61,378 nucleotides of DNA, taken from assembly GCA_900549725.1 (NCBI GenBank), contig URPL01000011.1, positions 1 to 61,378 of the forward strand, written 5' to 3'. The notes under the pieces were generated by a model, which saw nothing but the letters and a program-made list of their open reading frames with translations, was not told the DNA's origin and did not search any database. The DNA is from an uncultured Eubacteriales bacterium (GTDB taxonomy: Bacteria; Bacillota; Clostridia; Oscillospirales; CAG-272). Shown piece after piece: positions 1-7,241 of the stretch; position 1 is the first letter of the stretch, and the number at the start of each line of letters is the position of its first letter. A program made the translations under genes and the position numbers.

Positions 1-57
1 GATCGGAAGAGCGTCGTGTAGGGAAAGAGTGTAGATCTCGGTGGTCGCCGTATCATT
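1..57. other. Illumina TruSeq adapter (artefact)
   Basis: The first 57 bases match the reverse complement of the TruSeq universal adapter, beginning GATCGGAAGAGCGTCGTGTA and ending GCCGTATCATT. This is library sequence carried into the assembly, not genome. Confidence 0.97.
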
Positions 58-130
58 AAAAAAAAAAAAAAGAAAAAAAGAGAAAAAAGAAAAAAAAGAA
101 ATGAAACAATAAAAAAAGAAATGAAAAAGT
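58..130. other. A-rich low-complexity tail, probably artefact
   Basis: A run of A with scattered G, and a few T towards the end, directly follows the adapter end. This is typical of base calls made after a read has passed the end of the adapter. The assembler probably joined this tail to an A-rich stretch upstream of ahcY. The exact point where genome begins, somewhere between about 100 and 135, cannot be fixed from sequence alone. Any promoter of ahcY is therefore missing or unreliable. Confidence 0.8.
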
Positions 131-142
131 GAGGTTGAAGCT

Positions 143-1381
143 ATGAATCACACCCCCTCTGCTGCCGCGCAAAGCGGATACGATAAAATCAACTGGGTGC
201 GCAGCTACATGCCCGTGCTCAATGCCATTCGCGCAGAATTTGAACAAACAAAGCCTTTCAAGGGCATGACGATTTCCATGTCAATCCACCTGGAAGCAAA
301 GACCGCCTATCTTGCCATGACGCTGGCGGCAGGCGGCGCCCGCGTTGTTGTGACGGGATGCAACCCGCTCTCCACGCAGGACGATATTGCGCAGGCGCTG
401 CGCGAGGCGGGCTTTGAGGTGCACGCAAAGCACGGTGCAAGCGAAGAAGAATATACCGAGCATCTGAAACGGACGCTTTCCGCCTGCCCGGACCTCATTA
501 TTGACGACGGCGGCGACTTCACGCATCTTTTACACGGCGAGTGCCGCGCATACGGCAAAAACCTCATCGGCGGCTGCGAAGAAACCACCACGGGCATTCA
601 TCGTCTCTACGCGCGCCAGGCTGCGGGGCTCTTGGACTATACAATGATCAATGTCAATGATGCCGACTGCAAGCATCTTTTCGATAACCGCTACGGCACG
701 GGGCAATCCACGCTGGACGGCATTATGAACACCACCAACCTCATCATCGCCGGCAAGACGGTCGTCGTCGCAGGTTACGGTTGGTGCGGCAAGGGCTTTG
801 CCATGCGCGCAAAGGGCATGGGCGCCATTGTGGTCGTGACGGAGATTGACCCTGTCAAGGCGATCGAAGCCGTAATGGACGGCTTTACGGTGATGCCGAT
901 GGACGAAGCCGCGAAAATCGGCGATTTGTTTGTCACGCTGACGGGCTGCGAGGATGTGATCCGCCGCGAGCATTTTGAAGTCATGAAGGACGGCGTTTTG
1001 CTTGCAAATTCCGGCCATTTCGATGTGGAAATCGACAAGGTCGCCCTGGCGCAGATGAGCGAAAAGGTTTGGCAGCGCAAGCCGAACATCATGGGATATC
1101 AGCTGCCGGACGGACGCATTCTCAATTTGCTTGCCGAGGGCAGACTGGTCAATCTGGCCGCAGGCAACGGCCACCCTGCGGAAATTATGGATATGAGCTT
1201 TGCCATTCAGGCGCGCTCGTTGGAATATCTCGCAAAGCACGGACGCACAATGGAAAACCGCGTTTACAATGTTCCCTCCGAAATTGACCGCGCCGTTGCA
1301 AAGACAAAGCTTGCCGCTATGGGCTTCTCCATCGATTCCCTCTCGGAAAAGCAGAAGGCATATCTCGGAAAGGTCGACTGA
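143..1381 (+). CDS. ahcY: Adenosylhomocysteinase (SAH hydrolase)
   Basis: Hydrolyses S-adenosylhomocysteine to homocysteine and adenosine in the cytoplasm, removing the inhibitory product of methylations. The 412-residue protein has the family's N-terminal substrate region, with EAKTAYLAMTLAAGGA near residue 52, and an NAD-binding segment GYGWCGKGFAMRAKG near residue 211. It ends in the usual region with NLAAGNGHPAEIMDMSF. Length fits bacterial members (about 410-470). A weak ribosome binding site (GAGG) lies about 8 bases before the ATG. The upstream region is contaminated by adapter, so the promoter is not visible. MetF and MetH, encoded about 8 kb downstream, would use the homocysteine it releases. 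A strong terminator follows. Confidence 0.96.
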   Translation: MNHTPSAAAQSGYDKINWVRSYMPVLNAIRAEFEQTKPFKGMTISMSIHLEAKTAYLAMTLAAGGARVVVTGCNPLSTQDDIAQALREAGFEVHAKHGASEEEYTEHLKRTLSACPDLIIDDGGDFTHLLHGECRAYGKNLIGGCEETTTGIHRLYARQAAGLLDYTMINVNDADCKHLFDNRYGTGQSTLDGIMNTTNLIIAGKTVVVAGYGWCGKGFAMRAKGMGAIVVVTEIDPVKAIEAVMDGFTVMPMDEAAKIGDLFVTLTGCEDVIRREHFEVMKDGVLLANSGHFDVEIDKVALAQMSEKVWQRKPNIMGYQLPDGRILNLLAEGRLVNLAAGNGHPAEIMDMSFAIQARSLEYLAKHGRTMENRVYNVPSEIDRAVAKTKLAAMGFSIDSLSEKQKAYLGKVD

Positions 1382-1424
1382 ACTTCACTCGCAGCGCACA
1401 CAGCATTATTTCAGAAAAAAGCCA

Positions 1425-1466
1425 AAAAGCGACTTCGGATTTTCGGTCCGAAGCCGCTTTCATTTT
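1425..1466 (+). terminator. Rho-independent terminator of ahcY
   Basis: The arms AAAGCGACTTCGGA and TCCGAAGCCGCTTT form a long stem with one mismatch and a 7-base loop, followed by CATTTTT. It lies 45 bases after the ahcY stop. Confidence 0.85.
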
Positions 1467-1922
1467 TGCGTTTTTATTTCGAATCGTTTTTATTGCTCCT
1501 CCGCCTTATTGATGCAGGCAATAGCATTCAGACTGCGCGGATACCTGAGATACGGCAAGCACTGCGATACACAACGCGCATGAGAAAATCGCGGTCGTTC
1601 CCCGGATTGATATTGCCTCTCGCATGGGCAATGAGTTGCGGCTCGCACCCCCCTGCGTCATCAGAAAAGAAAAGGGGATCATTTTGCGCTGCTTAAGATC
1701 AAGCCCCGTGCGGGTATAATATCCCCGAAGCAATTCTCAGCAAGTCAGCGGTTGATATGGCTTTTCTGCCATGCCGTGCGCACGCCCTCACCGAAAATTT
1801 CCGCCTGCACTGCAATGCCCTTTTCCAAACGGTTCTCCGGGGTGGCCGTCGCCTGCGAGGGCAGCGGCTGCGCTATAGTATAGAACCGGCAAAACGCGCT
1901 CTCCTCCAAAACCCGCGCCCTG
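1467..1922. other. Gene-free stretch, possibly a decayed gene
   Basis: About 450 bases without a convincing gene. On the minus strand, between about 1935 and 1750, one frame reads a stretch containing ENRLEKGIAVQAEIFGEGVR before a stop. This faintly resembles the nucleotidyltransferase core of RNA ligases. It has no start or ribosome binding site, and what follows (1733-1506) is interrupted in that frame. It may be a pseudogene remnant, or chance. I see no terminator or promoter of note inside it. Confidence 0.3.
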
Positions 1923-1962
1923 CGAAAAAGCTTCGGCGCGTATTTTGCGTCGGAGCTTTTTC
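1923..1962 (-). terminator. Terminator hairpin of tcdA
   Basis: Read on the minus strand, the arms GAAAAAGCTCCGACGC and GCGCCGAAGCTTTTTC pair almost fully around a short A-rich loop. The hairpin starts at the tcdA stop codon. Confidence 0.7.
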
Positions 1963-2674
1963 AACAAAGGCCGAGCAGCCTGCGTACCACATAGGAGGCA
2001 AGCAGCATGCCTGCCGCCGGCGGCACAAACGAGGTGCTGCCGGGCACGGTGCGCTTTCCGTTTTGCGGCGCTTCCAGTGTGCGCGGGGTCAGCGGTGCCT
2101 CATCGGAAAAAACGACCGGCAAATGCTCAATGCCGCGCTTGCGGCACTCATACCGCATCACGCGTGCCAGCGGGCACATGCTGGTTTGATACAGATCGGT
2201 GATGCGGAGACGGGAAGGGTCTGTTTTGTTCCCCGTGCCAAGGCAGCTCACAAGCGGCGTATGCGCCCGCTTGCAGCACTGCACAAGCAAAAGCTTTGAT
2301 TTTACGGAATCAATCGCGTCCACACAAAAATCATACGCCGAAAAATCAAACGCTTCGCAGCTTTCCTGCGCAAAAAAGATCGGCCTTTGAATCAGATGCA
2401 GCGCGGGATTGATATCAAGCAGGCGCTTTGCCGTCGCCTGCGTTTTCGGCTGCCCGACGGTGGAATGCAGCGCAACCGTTTGCCGATTGAGATTACTCAT
2501 TGCAACCGTATCCGCATCCACGACAGTGAGCGTGCCGATCCCGGCGCGCACAAGCGCTTCGGCGCATGCCCCGCCGACCCCGCCGATGCCGAACAGCGCC
2601 ACATGCGCCGCCTGCAGCCGCGCGATTCCCTCTTCCCCGAACAGCATTGCGCTGCGCAAAAATTGCTCATCCAT
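1961..2674 (-). CDS. tcdA: tRNA threonylcarbamoyladenosine dehydratase (TcdA/CsdL family)
   Basis: ThiF/E1-like ATP-dependent enzyme expected to cyclise t6A at position 37 of ANN-decoding tRNAs to ct6A. The 237-residue protein shows the nucleotide-binding loop FGIGGVGGACAEAL near residue 28 and the family segment VVDADTVAMSNLNRQ. It also has SCLGTGNKTDPSRLRI and a C-terminal PGSTSFVPPAAGM, all typical of TcdA rather than of ThiF or MoeB. I use the ATG at 2674 because GAGAGAGG sits 8 bases before it; an in-frame ATG at 2680 is too close to that site. Single gene with its own terminator, divergent from the Rrf2 operon. Confidence 0.88.
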   Translation of the reverse strand: MDEQFLRSAMLFGEEGIARLQAAHVALFGIGGVGGACAEALVRAGIGTLTVVDADTVAMSNLNRQTVALHSTVGQPKTQATAKRLLDINPALHLIQRPIFFAQESCEAFDFSAYDFCVDAIDSVKSKLLLVQCCKRAHTPLVSCLGTGNKTDPSRLRITDLYQTSMCPLARVMRYECRKRGIEHLPVVFSDEAPLTPRTLEAPQNGKRTVPGSTSFVPPAAGMLLASYVVRRLLGLC

Positions 2675-2793
2675 GTCCATACCCTCTCTCTTCTTTGCTA
2701 TCATTATAAAAAAAGAGGCGCGCTCTGTCAAGAACACAAAAAAACGGGCAAAATGAAACTGCAAAAAAAATAATTTTTTCTTTGCAAAAACGC

Positions 2794-2822
2794 TTGACAA
2801 AGCGGTTTTCCCCTGCTATACT
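2794..2822 (+). promoter_or_regulatory. Promoter of the Rrf2-rubrerythrin operon
   Basis: A consensus TTGACA at 2794-2799 and TATACT at 2817-2822 are separated by 17 bases. The start site would fall at about 2829, inside the inverted repeat described next. Confidence 0.85.
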
Positions 2823-2846
2823 ATAAGTGTACAAAAAAAGTATAGT
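2820..2846 (+). promoter_or_regulatory. Candidate Rrf2 operator
   Basis: ACTATAA at 2820-2826 and GTATAGT at 2840-2846 form an inverted repeat (6 of 7 positions) overlapping the -10 box and start site of the rrf2 promoter. Rrf2-family dimers typically bind such palindromes. Autoregulation is an inference from position. Confidence 0.5.
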
Positions 2847-2860
2847 TTAAGGAGTCCGCC

Positions 2861-3304
2861 ATGCGCATCACCATGGAAGCGGATTATGCCATTCGCATCT
2901 TATATCATCTTTCCAAAGAGAATATGCGCTGCGATTCCGGCGCCATGGCAGAAAAGCTTGGCATTCCCAAGCGCTATTGCCTGAAGATCCTGCATGCGCT
3001 CAGCTGCGCCGGTCTTGTTTGTTCCTATCCCGGAAAGGGCGGCGGATATGAACTTGCGGTTTCTCCCGCCTTAGTTACGCTGCGCCGCATCATTGAACTG
3101 ATCGACGGGCCGATCTGCCTTTCCCGCTGCAAAAGCGACGAGGTAAACTGTACGCGCGTACAAAACAAGGAGCATTGCATGTTCCACTGCATTTTTGCGC
3201 AGCTTGGGAAACAGCTTTGCGAAAAGCTTGACCGCATCACTCTTTCGGATGTAATCAATCCGGAAAATACCACAAATGATGTGCTGAAGAAAATTCAATC
3301 TTAA
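2861..3304 (+). CDS. Rrf2 family transcriptional regulator
   Basis: DNA-binding regulator of the IscR/NsrR/Rrf2 family. The 147-residue protein opens with MRITMEADYAIRILYHL, then a winged helix with the typical GLVCSYPGKGGGYELA at about residues 50-65. A later cysteine-rich loop includes CLSRCKSDEVNC, EHC and FHC, five cysteines that could hold an iron-sulfur cluster or act as a redox sensor. AAGGAG lies 6 bases before the ATG. It is the first gene of an operon with reverse rubrerythrin, a Bfd-like ferredoxin and rubredoxin, so it probably senses oxygen, peroxide or cluster status and controls their expression. The sensed signal is not readable from sequence. Confidence 0.9.
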   Translation: MRITMEADYAIRILYHLSKENMRCDSGAMAEKLGIPKRYCLKILHALSCAGLVCSYPGKGGGYELAVSPALVTLRRIIELIDGPICLSRCKSDEVNCTRVQNKEHCMFHCIFAQLGKQLCEKLDRITLSDVINPENTTNDVLKKIQS

Positions 3305-3343
3305 ATCCAATCTTGAAAAATGAAAAAACAGGAGGACAAAACA

Positions 3344-3892
3344 ATGAAAAAATGGAGATGCACCGTATGCGGAGAAATCGTGGAATCCCCGGTCAGACCG
3401 GACAAATGTCCCGTTTGCCATGCGCCCGGCGAAAAATTCGTTGAGGTGAAGGAAGATGCGCTTGACTGGGCGGCAGAGCATGTGGTCGGTGTTGCAAAGG
3501 ACGCCCCCGCGGATGTAATCGAAGGGCTGCGCGCCAACTTCAGCGGCGAATGCACCGAGGTCGGCATGTATCTTGCCATGTCCCGCGCGGCGGCAAGAGA
3601 GGGCTATCCCGAAATCGCGGAATACTGGAAGACAGCAGCATTTGAAGAGGCAGAGCATGCCGCAAAATTTGCGGAGCTGCTCGGCGAATGCGTCAGCGCC
3701 TCCACCAAGGAAAACCTGACGGTGCGCGTTGCGGCGGAAAACGGCGCAACCATGGGCAAATTTGAGCTCGCAAAGAGAGCCAAGGAGCTCGGCCTTGATG
3801 CCATTCACGACACCGTGCACGAAATGGCACGCGACGAGGCCCGGCACGGAAAAGCATTTGAAGGACTTTTGAAGAGATATTTCGGAGAATAA
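3344..3892 (+). CDS. Reverse rubrerythrin (NADH peroxidase-type)
   Basis: Non-heme di-iron peroxidase that reduces hydrogen peroxide in anaerobes. The 182-residue protein has the rubredoxin-like Fe(Cys)4 domain at the N-terminus (WRCTVCGEI and KCPVCHAPG), ahead of the four-helix di-iron domain. This is the reverse of classical rubrerythrin. Di-iron ligand motifs are visible as GECTEVGMYLAM, EEAEHAAKF and EMARDEARHGKAF. The ATG at 3344 is chosen over one at 3320 because AGGAGG precedes it by 7 bases. It lies between the Rrf2 regulator and genes for two small electron carriers, which could supply electrons. Confidence 0.93.
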   Translation: MKKWRCTVCGEIVESPVRPDKCPVCHAPGEKFVEVKEDALDWAAEHVVGVAKDAPADVIEGLRANFSGECTEVGMYLAMSRAAAREGYPEIAEYWKTAAFEEAEHAAKFAELLGECVSASTKENLTVRVAAENGATMGKFELAKRAKELGLDAIHDTVHEMARDEARHGKAFEGLLKRYFGE

Positions 3893-3897
3893 GAGCC

Positions 3898-4092
3898 TTG
3901 GAAAACTATTTGATTTGCAAATGCAAGCGCGTCAGCTATGCCGATGTGGAACAGGCGCTGCACCGCGAAACACAATTTGAAAATGTGGAAAAAGCATTTG
4001 AGGATGTACAGAAAATCACACATTGCTCCACCGGCTGCGGCGGCTGCCATGATAAAATCATGGATGTCATTTCGCAGATCATGAGCAAATAA
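3898..4092 (+). CDS. Bfd-like [2Fe-2S] ferredoxin
   Basis: Small (64 residues) BFD-family [2Fe-2S] protein. Cysteines appear as ICKCKRVSYADVE near the start and HCSTGCGGCHDKI near the end, the CxC and CxxxxCxxC spacing expected of the family. It starts with TTG; GGAGAA lies 8 bases upstream and overlaps the end of the reverse rubrerythrin gene. Likely an electron carrier for that peroxidase, or an iron-sulfur storage or sensing protein. The partner is inferred from gene order only. Confidence 0.8.
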   Translation: MENYLICKCKRVSYADVEQALHRETQFENVEKAFEDVQKITHCSTGCGGCHDKIMDVISQIMSK

Positions 4093-4111
4093 GCATACAA
4101 AGGAGAACGCC

Positions 4112-4264
4112 ATGAAATATGTTTGCCCCTGCGGCTACGAATACGACGAAGCGCTCGGCGATCCCGAGCACGGCATTGCCCCCGGCACCAAATGGGAAGA
4201 CCTGCCGGATGATTTTGTCTGCCCTGTGTGCGGACTCGGCAAGGACATGTTCGACGCAGAATAA
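4112..4264 (+). CDS. Rubredoxin with a CxC first knuckle
   Basis: A 50-residue rubredoxin, the last gene of the stress operon, with AGGAG 7 bases before the ATG. It shows YEYDEALGDPEHGIAPGTKW, then WEDLPDDFVCPVCGLGKDMF with the normal second CxxCG knuckle. The first knuckle reads YVCPCGY, so the usual CxxC is CxC here, one residue short (Cys5 and Cys7). It probably carries electrons to the reverse rubrerythrin, as in known clostridial peroxide-reduction chains. The shortened knuckle should alter cluster geometry, but the fold motifs are otherwise intact. Confidence 0.93.
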   Translation: MKYVCPCGYEYDEALGDPEHGIAPGTKWEDLPDDFVCPVCGLGKDMFDAE

Positions 4265-4275
4265 GCGCAAAAAGT

Positions 4276-4312
4276 GCAAGGCTGTTGAGCTATTCAGCAG
4301 CCTTGCTTTTTT
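4276..4312 (+). terminator. Terminator of the Rrf2-rubrerythrin-rubredoxin operon
   Basis: A stem of GCAAGGCTG paired with CAGCCTTGC, extended towards the loop, is followed by TTTTTT. It begins 11 bases after the rubredoxin stop. Confidence 0.9.
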
Positions 4313-4319
4313 GTAGCTT

Positions 4320-4664
4320 TCATTGCGCCTGCTTTTGCGCGGCAAGCCGTGCCCGCCAATAGCAGCGCTCCCGCATGCGGATCGCTCTTTCCCGCAGCAT
4401 CCGCCGCACGCATGCCGCCATGCGGCAAAGCGCACAGAAACAAAGCACCGCCGCGCCCCCGATGCAAAGCAGCTTCCAAAGGCTTTGCTCCGCGCCGCCG
4501 CTTGCATGCACGGCAAACATCGGCTTTTGCCGCTGTCCCCGGCGATAGCAGCAAAGATTCAGATCATAGCTGTGCCCAAGCTGCCATGCTCCTTTTTTCG
4601 AAAGCGAGCGCATCGTCTGCTGCCCTGCACGCATCCATTCCTCCGTCCCGCTCATGTGTTTCAT
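4320..4664 (-). CDS. Small membrane protein of unknown function
   Basis: A 114-residue protein I do not recognise. The N-terminal half is polar (MKHMSGTEEWMRAGQQTMRS). A single hydrophobic helix near residues 68-92 contains LLCIGGAAVLCFCALC. The tail is rich in arginine (RRMLRERAIRMRERCYWR). It has several cysteines. The start at 4664 is supported by GGGGGA about 7 bases upstream. It converges on the rubredoxin operon. It could be a chance open frame, but the ribosome binding site and membrane helix favour a real gene. Confidence 0.5.
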   Translation of the reverse strand: MKHMSGTEEWMRAGQQTMRSLSKKGAWQLGHSYDLNLCCYRRGQRQKPMFAVHASGGAEQSLWKLLCIGGAAVLCFCALCRMAACVRRMLRERAIRMRERCYWRARLAAQKQAQ

Positions 4665-4803
4665 CAAAATTCCCCCGATTCTCTTTTTTTCATAGCTTGA
4701 ACCGCATGCGCCGTTTTTATACGGCAAGAATATCCGCCTGTTTTCCCCCATACACTGAAAAAAGAACCGTGCGACATTTCTGATGCAAAAAGGGGAAGCA
4801 TTT

Positions 4804-5664
4804 ATGGGAGAACAATTGCAGTATGAAACAATTTGTCGGGCATTTGCGGCGCTTTCGGAAAGCTGCGAAGCGGTGCGCCTTGGGTGCCTCGGAAAAAGCC
4901 TGTGCGCAAGGGAGATTCCGCTCATCACGCTCGGGCAGGGAAAGCACCGCGTTTTCTATGTTGCAACGCACCACGGCAGCGAATGGATCTGCGCCGGACT
5001 TTTGCTCCGGTTTGCCCGGGATTACGCCGATGCGTTTGAAAAAGGGAAAACCGTCTGCTCCATCGATGCGCATTATCTGTTTCACACCCGCACGATCTGT
5101 TTGGTGCCGATTCTGAATCCGGACGGCATGATTCTTGCGCAAAACGGGTGCGACCCGGAAAACCCGCTCGCCCGCGCCGTGCTTGCCGCCTCCGGTGAGG
5201 CCCCCTCCCGCTATCGCGGCAATGCGCGCGGCATCGACCTCAACCGCAACTACGACGCCGCCTTCGGCATGCAGGATTGCGGCGCGCTCGGACCGGGCAT
5301 GTATCCCGAGAGCGAGCCGGAAACCGCAGCGCTTTGCGCCTTTCTCAGAAAAAATGCGCCGTTTGACCTTTTGCTCAGCCTGCACACCGCAGGGGAGGAG
5401 ATCTACGGCAGCGAAAGCCCTGCGGCATCGCAAAAAGAAAACACCGTCGGCGCGGTGCTTGCAAGGCTTTGCGGATATAAGCTCTGTGCGCCCCCGCCCT
5501 CCCGCCGCGGCGGCGGACTGAAGGACTGGTATGAGCTTGCCTTTCATGCCCCCGCATTTACCATAGAATGCGGCAGCGGAGAGACGCCCCTGCCGCCGGA
5601 GAGCCTCGGCGCATTATATGAAAGGCTGCGGCGCGCGCTTTTTACCGCCGCCGTCCTTTCCTAA
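4804..5664 (+). CDS. M14 family zinc carboxypeptidase
   Basis: Metallocarboxypeptidase of the M14 family, related to gamma-D-glutamyl-diamino acid peptidases that trim cell-wall peptides. Zinc ligands are visible as THHGSEW (His57 and Glu60) and LSLHTAGEE. The substrate segment GIDLNRNYDAAF and a late FTIECGSGE with the likely catalytic glutamate are also present. The 286-residue protein has no signal peptide, so it may act on recycled muropeptides inside the cell. The ATG at 4804 has GGGGAAG 8 bases upstream; one at 4783 does not. The exact substrate is inferred only. Confidence 0.85.
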   Translation: MGEQLQYETICRAFAALSESCEAVRLGCLGKSLCAREIPLITLGQGKHRVFYVATHHGSEWICAGLLLRFARDYADAFEKGKTVCSIDAHYLFHTRTICLVPILNPDGMILAQNGCDPENPLARAVLAASGEAPSRYRGNARGIDLNRNYDAAFGMQDCGALGPGMYPESEPETAALCAFLRKNAPFDLLLSLHTAGEEIYGSESPAASQKENTVGAVLARLCGYKLCAPPPSRRGGGLKDWYELAFHAPAFTIECGSGETPLPPESLGALYERLRRALFTAAVLS

Positions 5665-5678
5665 ATCGCCAAAAAGCC

Positions 5679-5707
5679 TTGCGCTGCGGGAAAAACTGTG
5701 GTATACT
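5679..5707 (+). promoter_or_regulatory. Promoter of cysS
   Basis: TTGCGC at 5679-5684 and TATACT at 5702-5707 with a 17-base spacer, 45 bases before the cysS start. No T-box leader lies between it and the gene. Confidence 0.65.
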
Positions 5708-5751
5708 TTTGAAAAAGAAGAGTTCAGGACAGGAAAAACGGGAGAACAGCA

Positions 5752-7158
5752 ATGAAATTTTATAATACACTGACCCGCAGCGTGGAAGAATTCAAGCCGC
5801 GCACGGAGGGTGAGGTTAAAATGTATACCTGCGGTCCCACGGTATACCACTTTGCCCATATCGGCAACCTGCGCACCTATCTCATGGAGGATATTCTGCA
5901 AAAGGGGCTGGAATATGAGGGCTATACGGTCGACCGCGCCATGAATATCACCGATGTCGGCCATCTCTCAAGCGACGGCGACACGGGCGAGGACAAAATG
6001 CTGAAGGGCGCAAAGCGGGAGCATAAAACCGTTATGCAGATCGCCGCGTTTTATCGCGACGCCTTCTTTAAGGATCTGGAAGCGCTGAACATTGCAATCC
6101 CGAAAAAGATCGTCCCGGCGACCTCCCGCATCGATGATTTTATCCGGGTCATCTCCGCTCTGCTGGAAAAAGGCTATGCCTATGAGGCGGGCGGCAATGT
6201 TTATTTCGATACCTCCAAATGCAAAGACTATAATGTGCTGACGGGGCATCAGAGCGAGCAGCTCAAGGTCGGCGTGCGCGAGGATGTGAATGCCGATGAA
6301 AACAAGCGCAACAAAACGGATTTTGTGCTTTGGTTCACCAAATCGAAATTTGAGGCACAGGAGCTGAAATGGGATTCTCCGTTCGGCGTGGGCTATCCCG
6401 GCTGGCATATCGAATGCTCCTGCATCAGCATGCGCGAGCTCGGAGAATATCTCGATATTCACTGCGGCGGCGTGGATAACATCTTCCCCCACCATACAAA
6501 CGAAATCGCGCAAAGCGAAGCATATCTCGGGCATGAATGGTGCCATTATTGGTTCCATGTTCACCACCTGAACGACGAGCGCGGAAAAATGAGCAAATCA
6601 AGCGGGGAATTTCTGACGCTTTTCCTGCTCAAAGAAAAGGGCTACGACCCCCTGGTATACCGCCTGTTCTGCCTGCAATCGCATTACCGCAAACCCCTGA
6701 CCTTCTCCTTTGAGGCGCTGGACAATGCCAAAGCGGCATATGAGCGTCTGCTCGCGCGCATCGCGCGGCTGGATACCGCTGGGGAGGCAGACGCCGCGGC
6801 CGTTGCAAAATGGCATGAGGCGTTCCGCGCACAGATTGCAAACGATCTGAATACAGCAATGGGGCTGACCCTGCTTTACGATGTGCTCAAAGCTGACTGC
6901 AGCGACGCGACAAAGCGCGCCGCTTTGCAGGATTTTGACCGCGTTTTGTCCCTGAATTTGTTCCGCACCGATTATGCGGAGCAGGCGCCCGCCGAAGAAG
7001 ACCCCGAAGCGGAGAGGATCAAGGCATTGATCGAAAAGCGCGCCCTTGCAAAGAAAAACCGCGATTTTGCAACAGCCGATGCCATCCGAAGCGAGCTCGC
7101 GGCGCAGGGCATTACTCTGATTGATACCAAAGAAGGAACCACCTATAAGCGCGGCTGA
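5752..7158 (+). CDS. cysS: Cysteine--tRNA ligase
   Basis: Class I aminoacyl-tRNA synthetase charging tRNA-Cys. The 468-residue protein has TCGPTVYHFAHIGNLRTY, with a zinc cysteine and the HIGH-type motif (HIGN), at residues 26-43. WHIECSC and HHTNEIAQSEA are further zinc and active-site motifs. The KMSKS signature is in ERGKMSKSSGEF. A C-terminal anticodon-binding region with EKRALAKKNRDFATAD completes the usual layout. Length is normal. GGGAG precedes the ATG. A hairpin after the gene separates it from the GH13 gene. Confidence 0.98.
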   Translation: MKFYNTLTRSVEEFKPRTEGEVKMYTCGPTVYHFAHIGNLRTYLMEDILQKGLEYEGYTVDRAMNITDVGHLSSDGDTGEDKMLKGAKREHKTVMQIAAFYRDAFFKDLEALNIAIPKKIVPATSRIDDFIRVISALLEKGYAYEAGGNVYFDTSKCKDYNVLTGHQSEQLKVGVREDVNADENKRNKTDFVLWFTKSKFEAQELKWDSPFGVGYPGWHIECSCISMRELGEYLDIHCGGVDNIFPHHTNEIAQSEAYLGHEWCHYWFHVHHLNDERGKMSKSSGEFLTLFLLKEKGYDPLVYRLFCLQSHYRKPLTFSFEALDNAKAAYERLLARIARLDTAGEADAAAVAKWHEAFRAQIANDLNTAMGLTLLYDVLKADCSDATKRAALQDFDRVLSLNLFRTDYAEQAPAEEDPEAERIKALIEKRALAKKNRDFATADAIRSELAAQGITLIDTKEGTTYKRG

Positions 7159-7180
7159 GGCATTCCCGGGCGCGTTTTGC

Positions 7181-7213
7181 GCGGCCTTGGCACTGATTTT
7201 TTGCCAAGGCCGC
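7181..7213 (+). terminator. Hairpin between cysS and the GH13 gene
   Basis: A perfect 12-base inverted repeat, GCGGCCTTGGCA and TGCCAAGGCCGC, with a 9-base loop. The T tract after it is weak (CGTCATTTTC), so termination may be partial and the next gene may be co-transcribed. Confidence 0.6.
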
Positions 7214-7241
7214 CCGTCATTTTCAAAAGCGAGAGGAAATC

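Noticed and set aside
56..247. Short minus-strand open frame rich in Phe at the left end
   Set aside because: It is translated through the A-rich read tail and has no biological meaning.
5665..5751. T-box riboswitch before cysS (and likewise before argS, valS and proS)
   Set aside because: The leaders are short (about 20-60 bases from the predicted start sites) and lack the conserved AGGGTGGNACCGCG segment.
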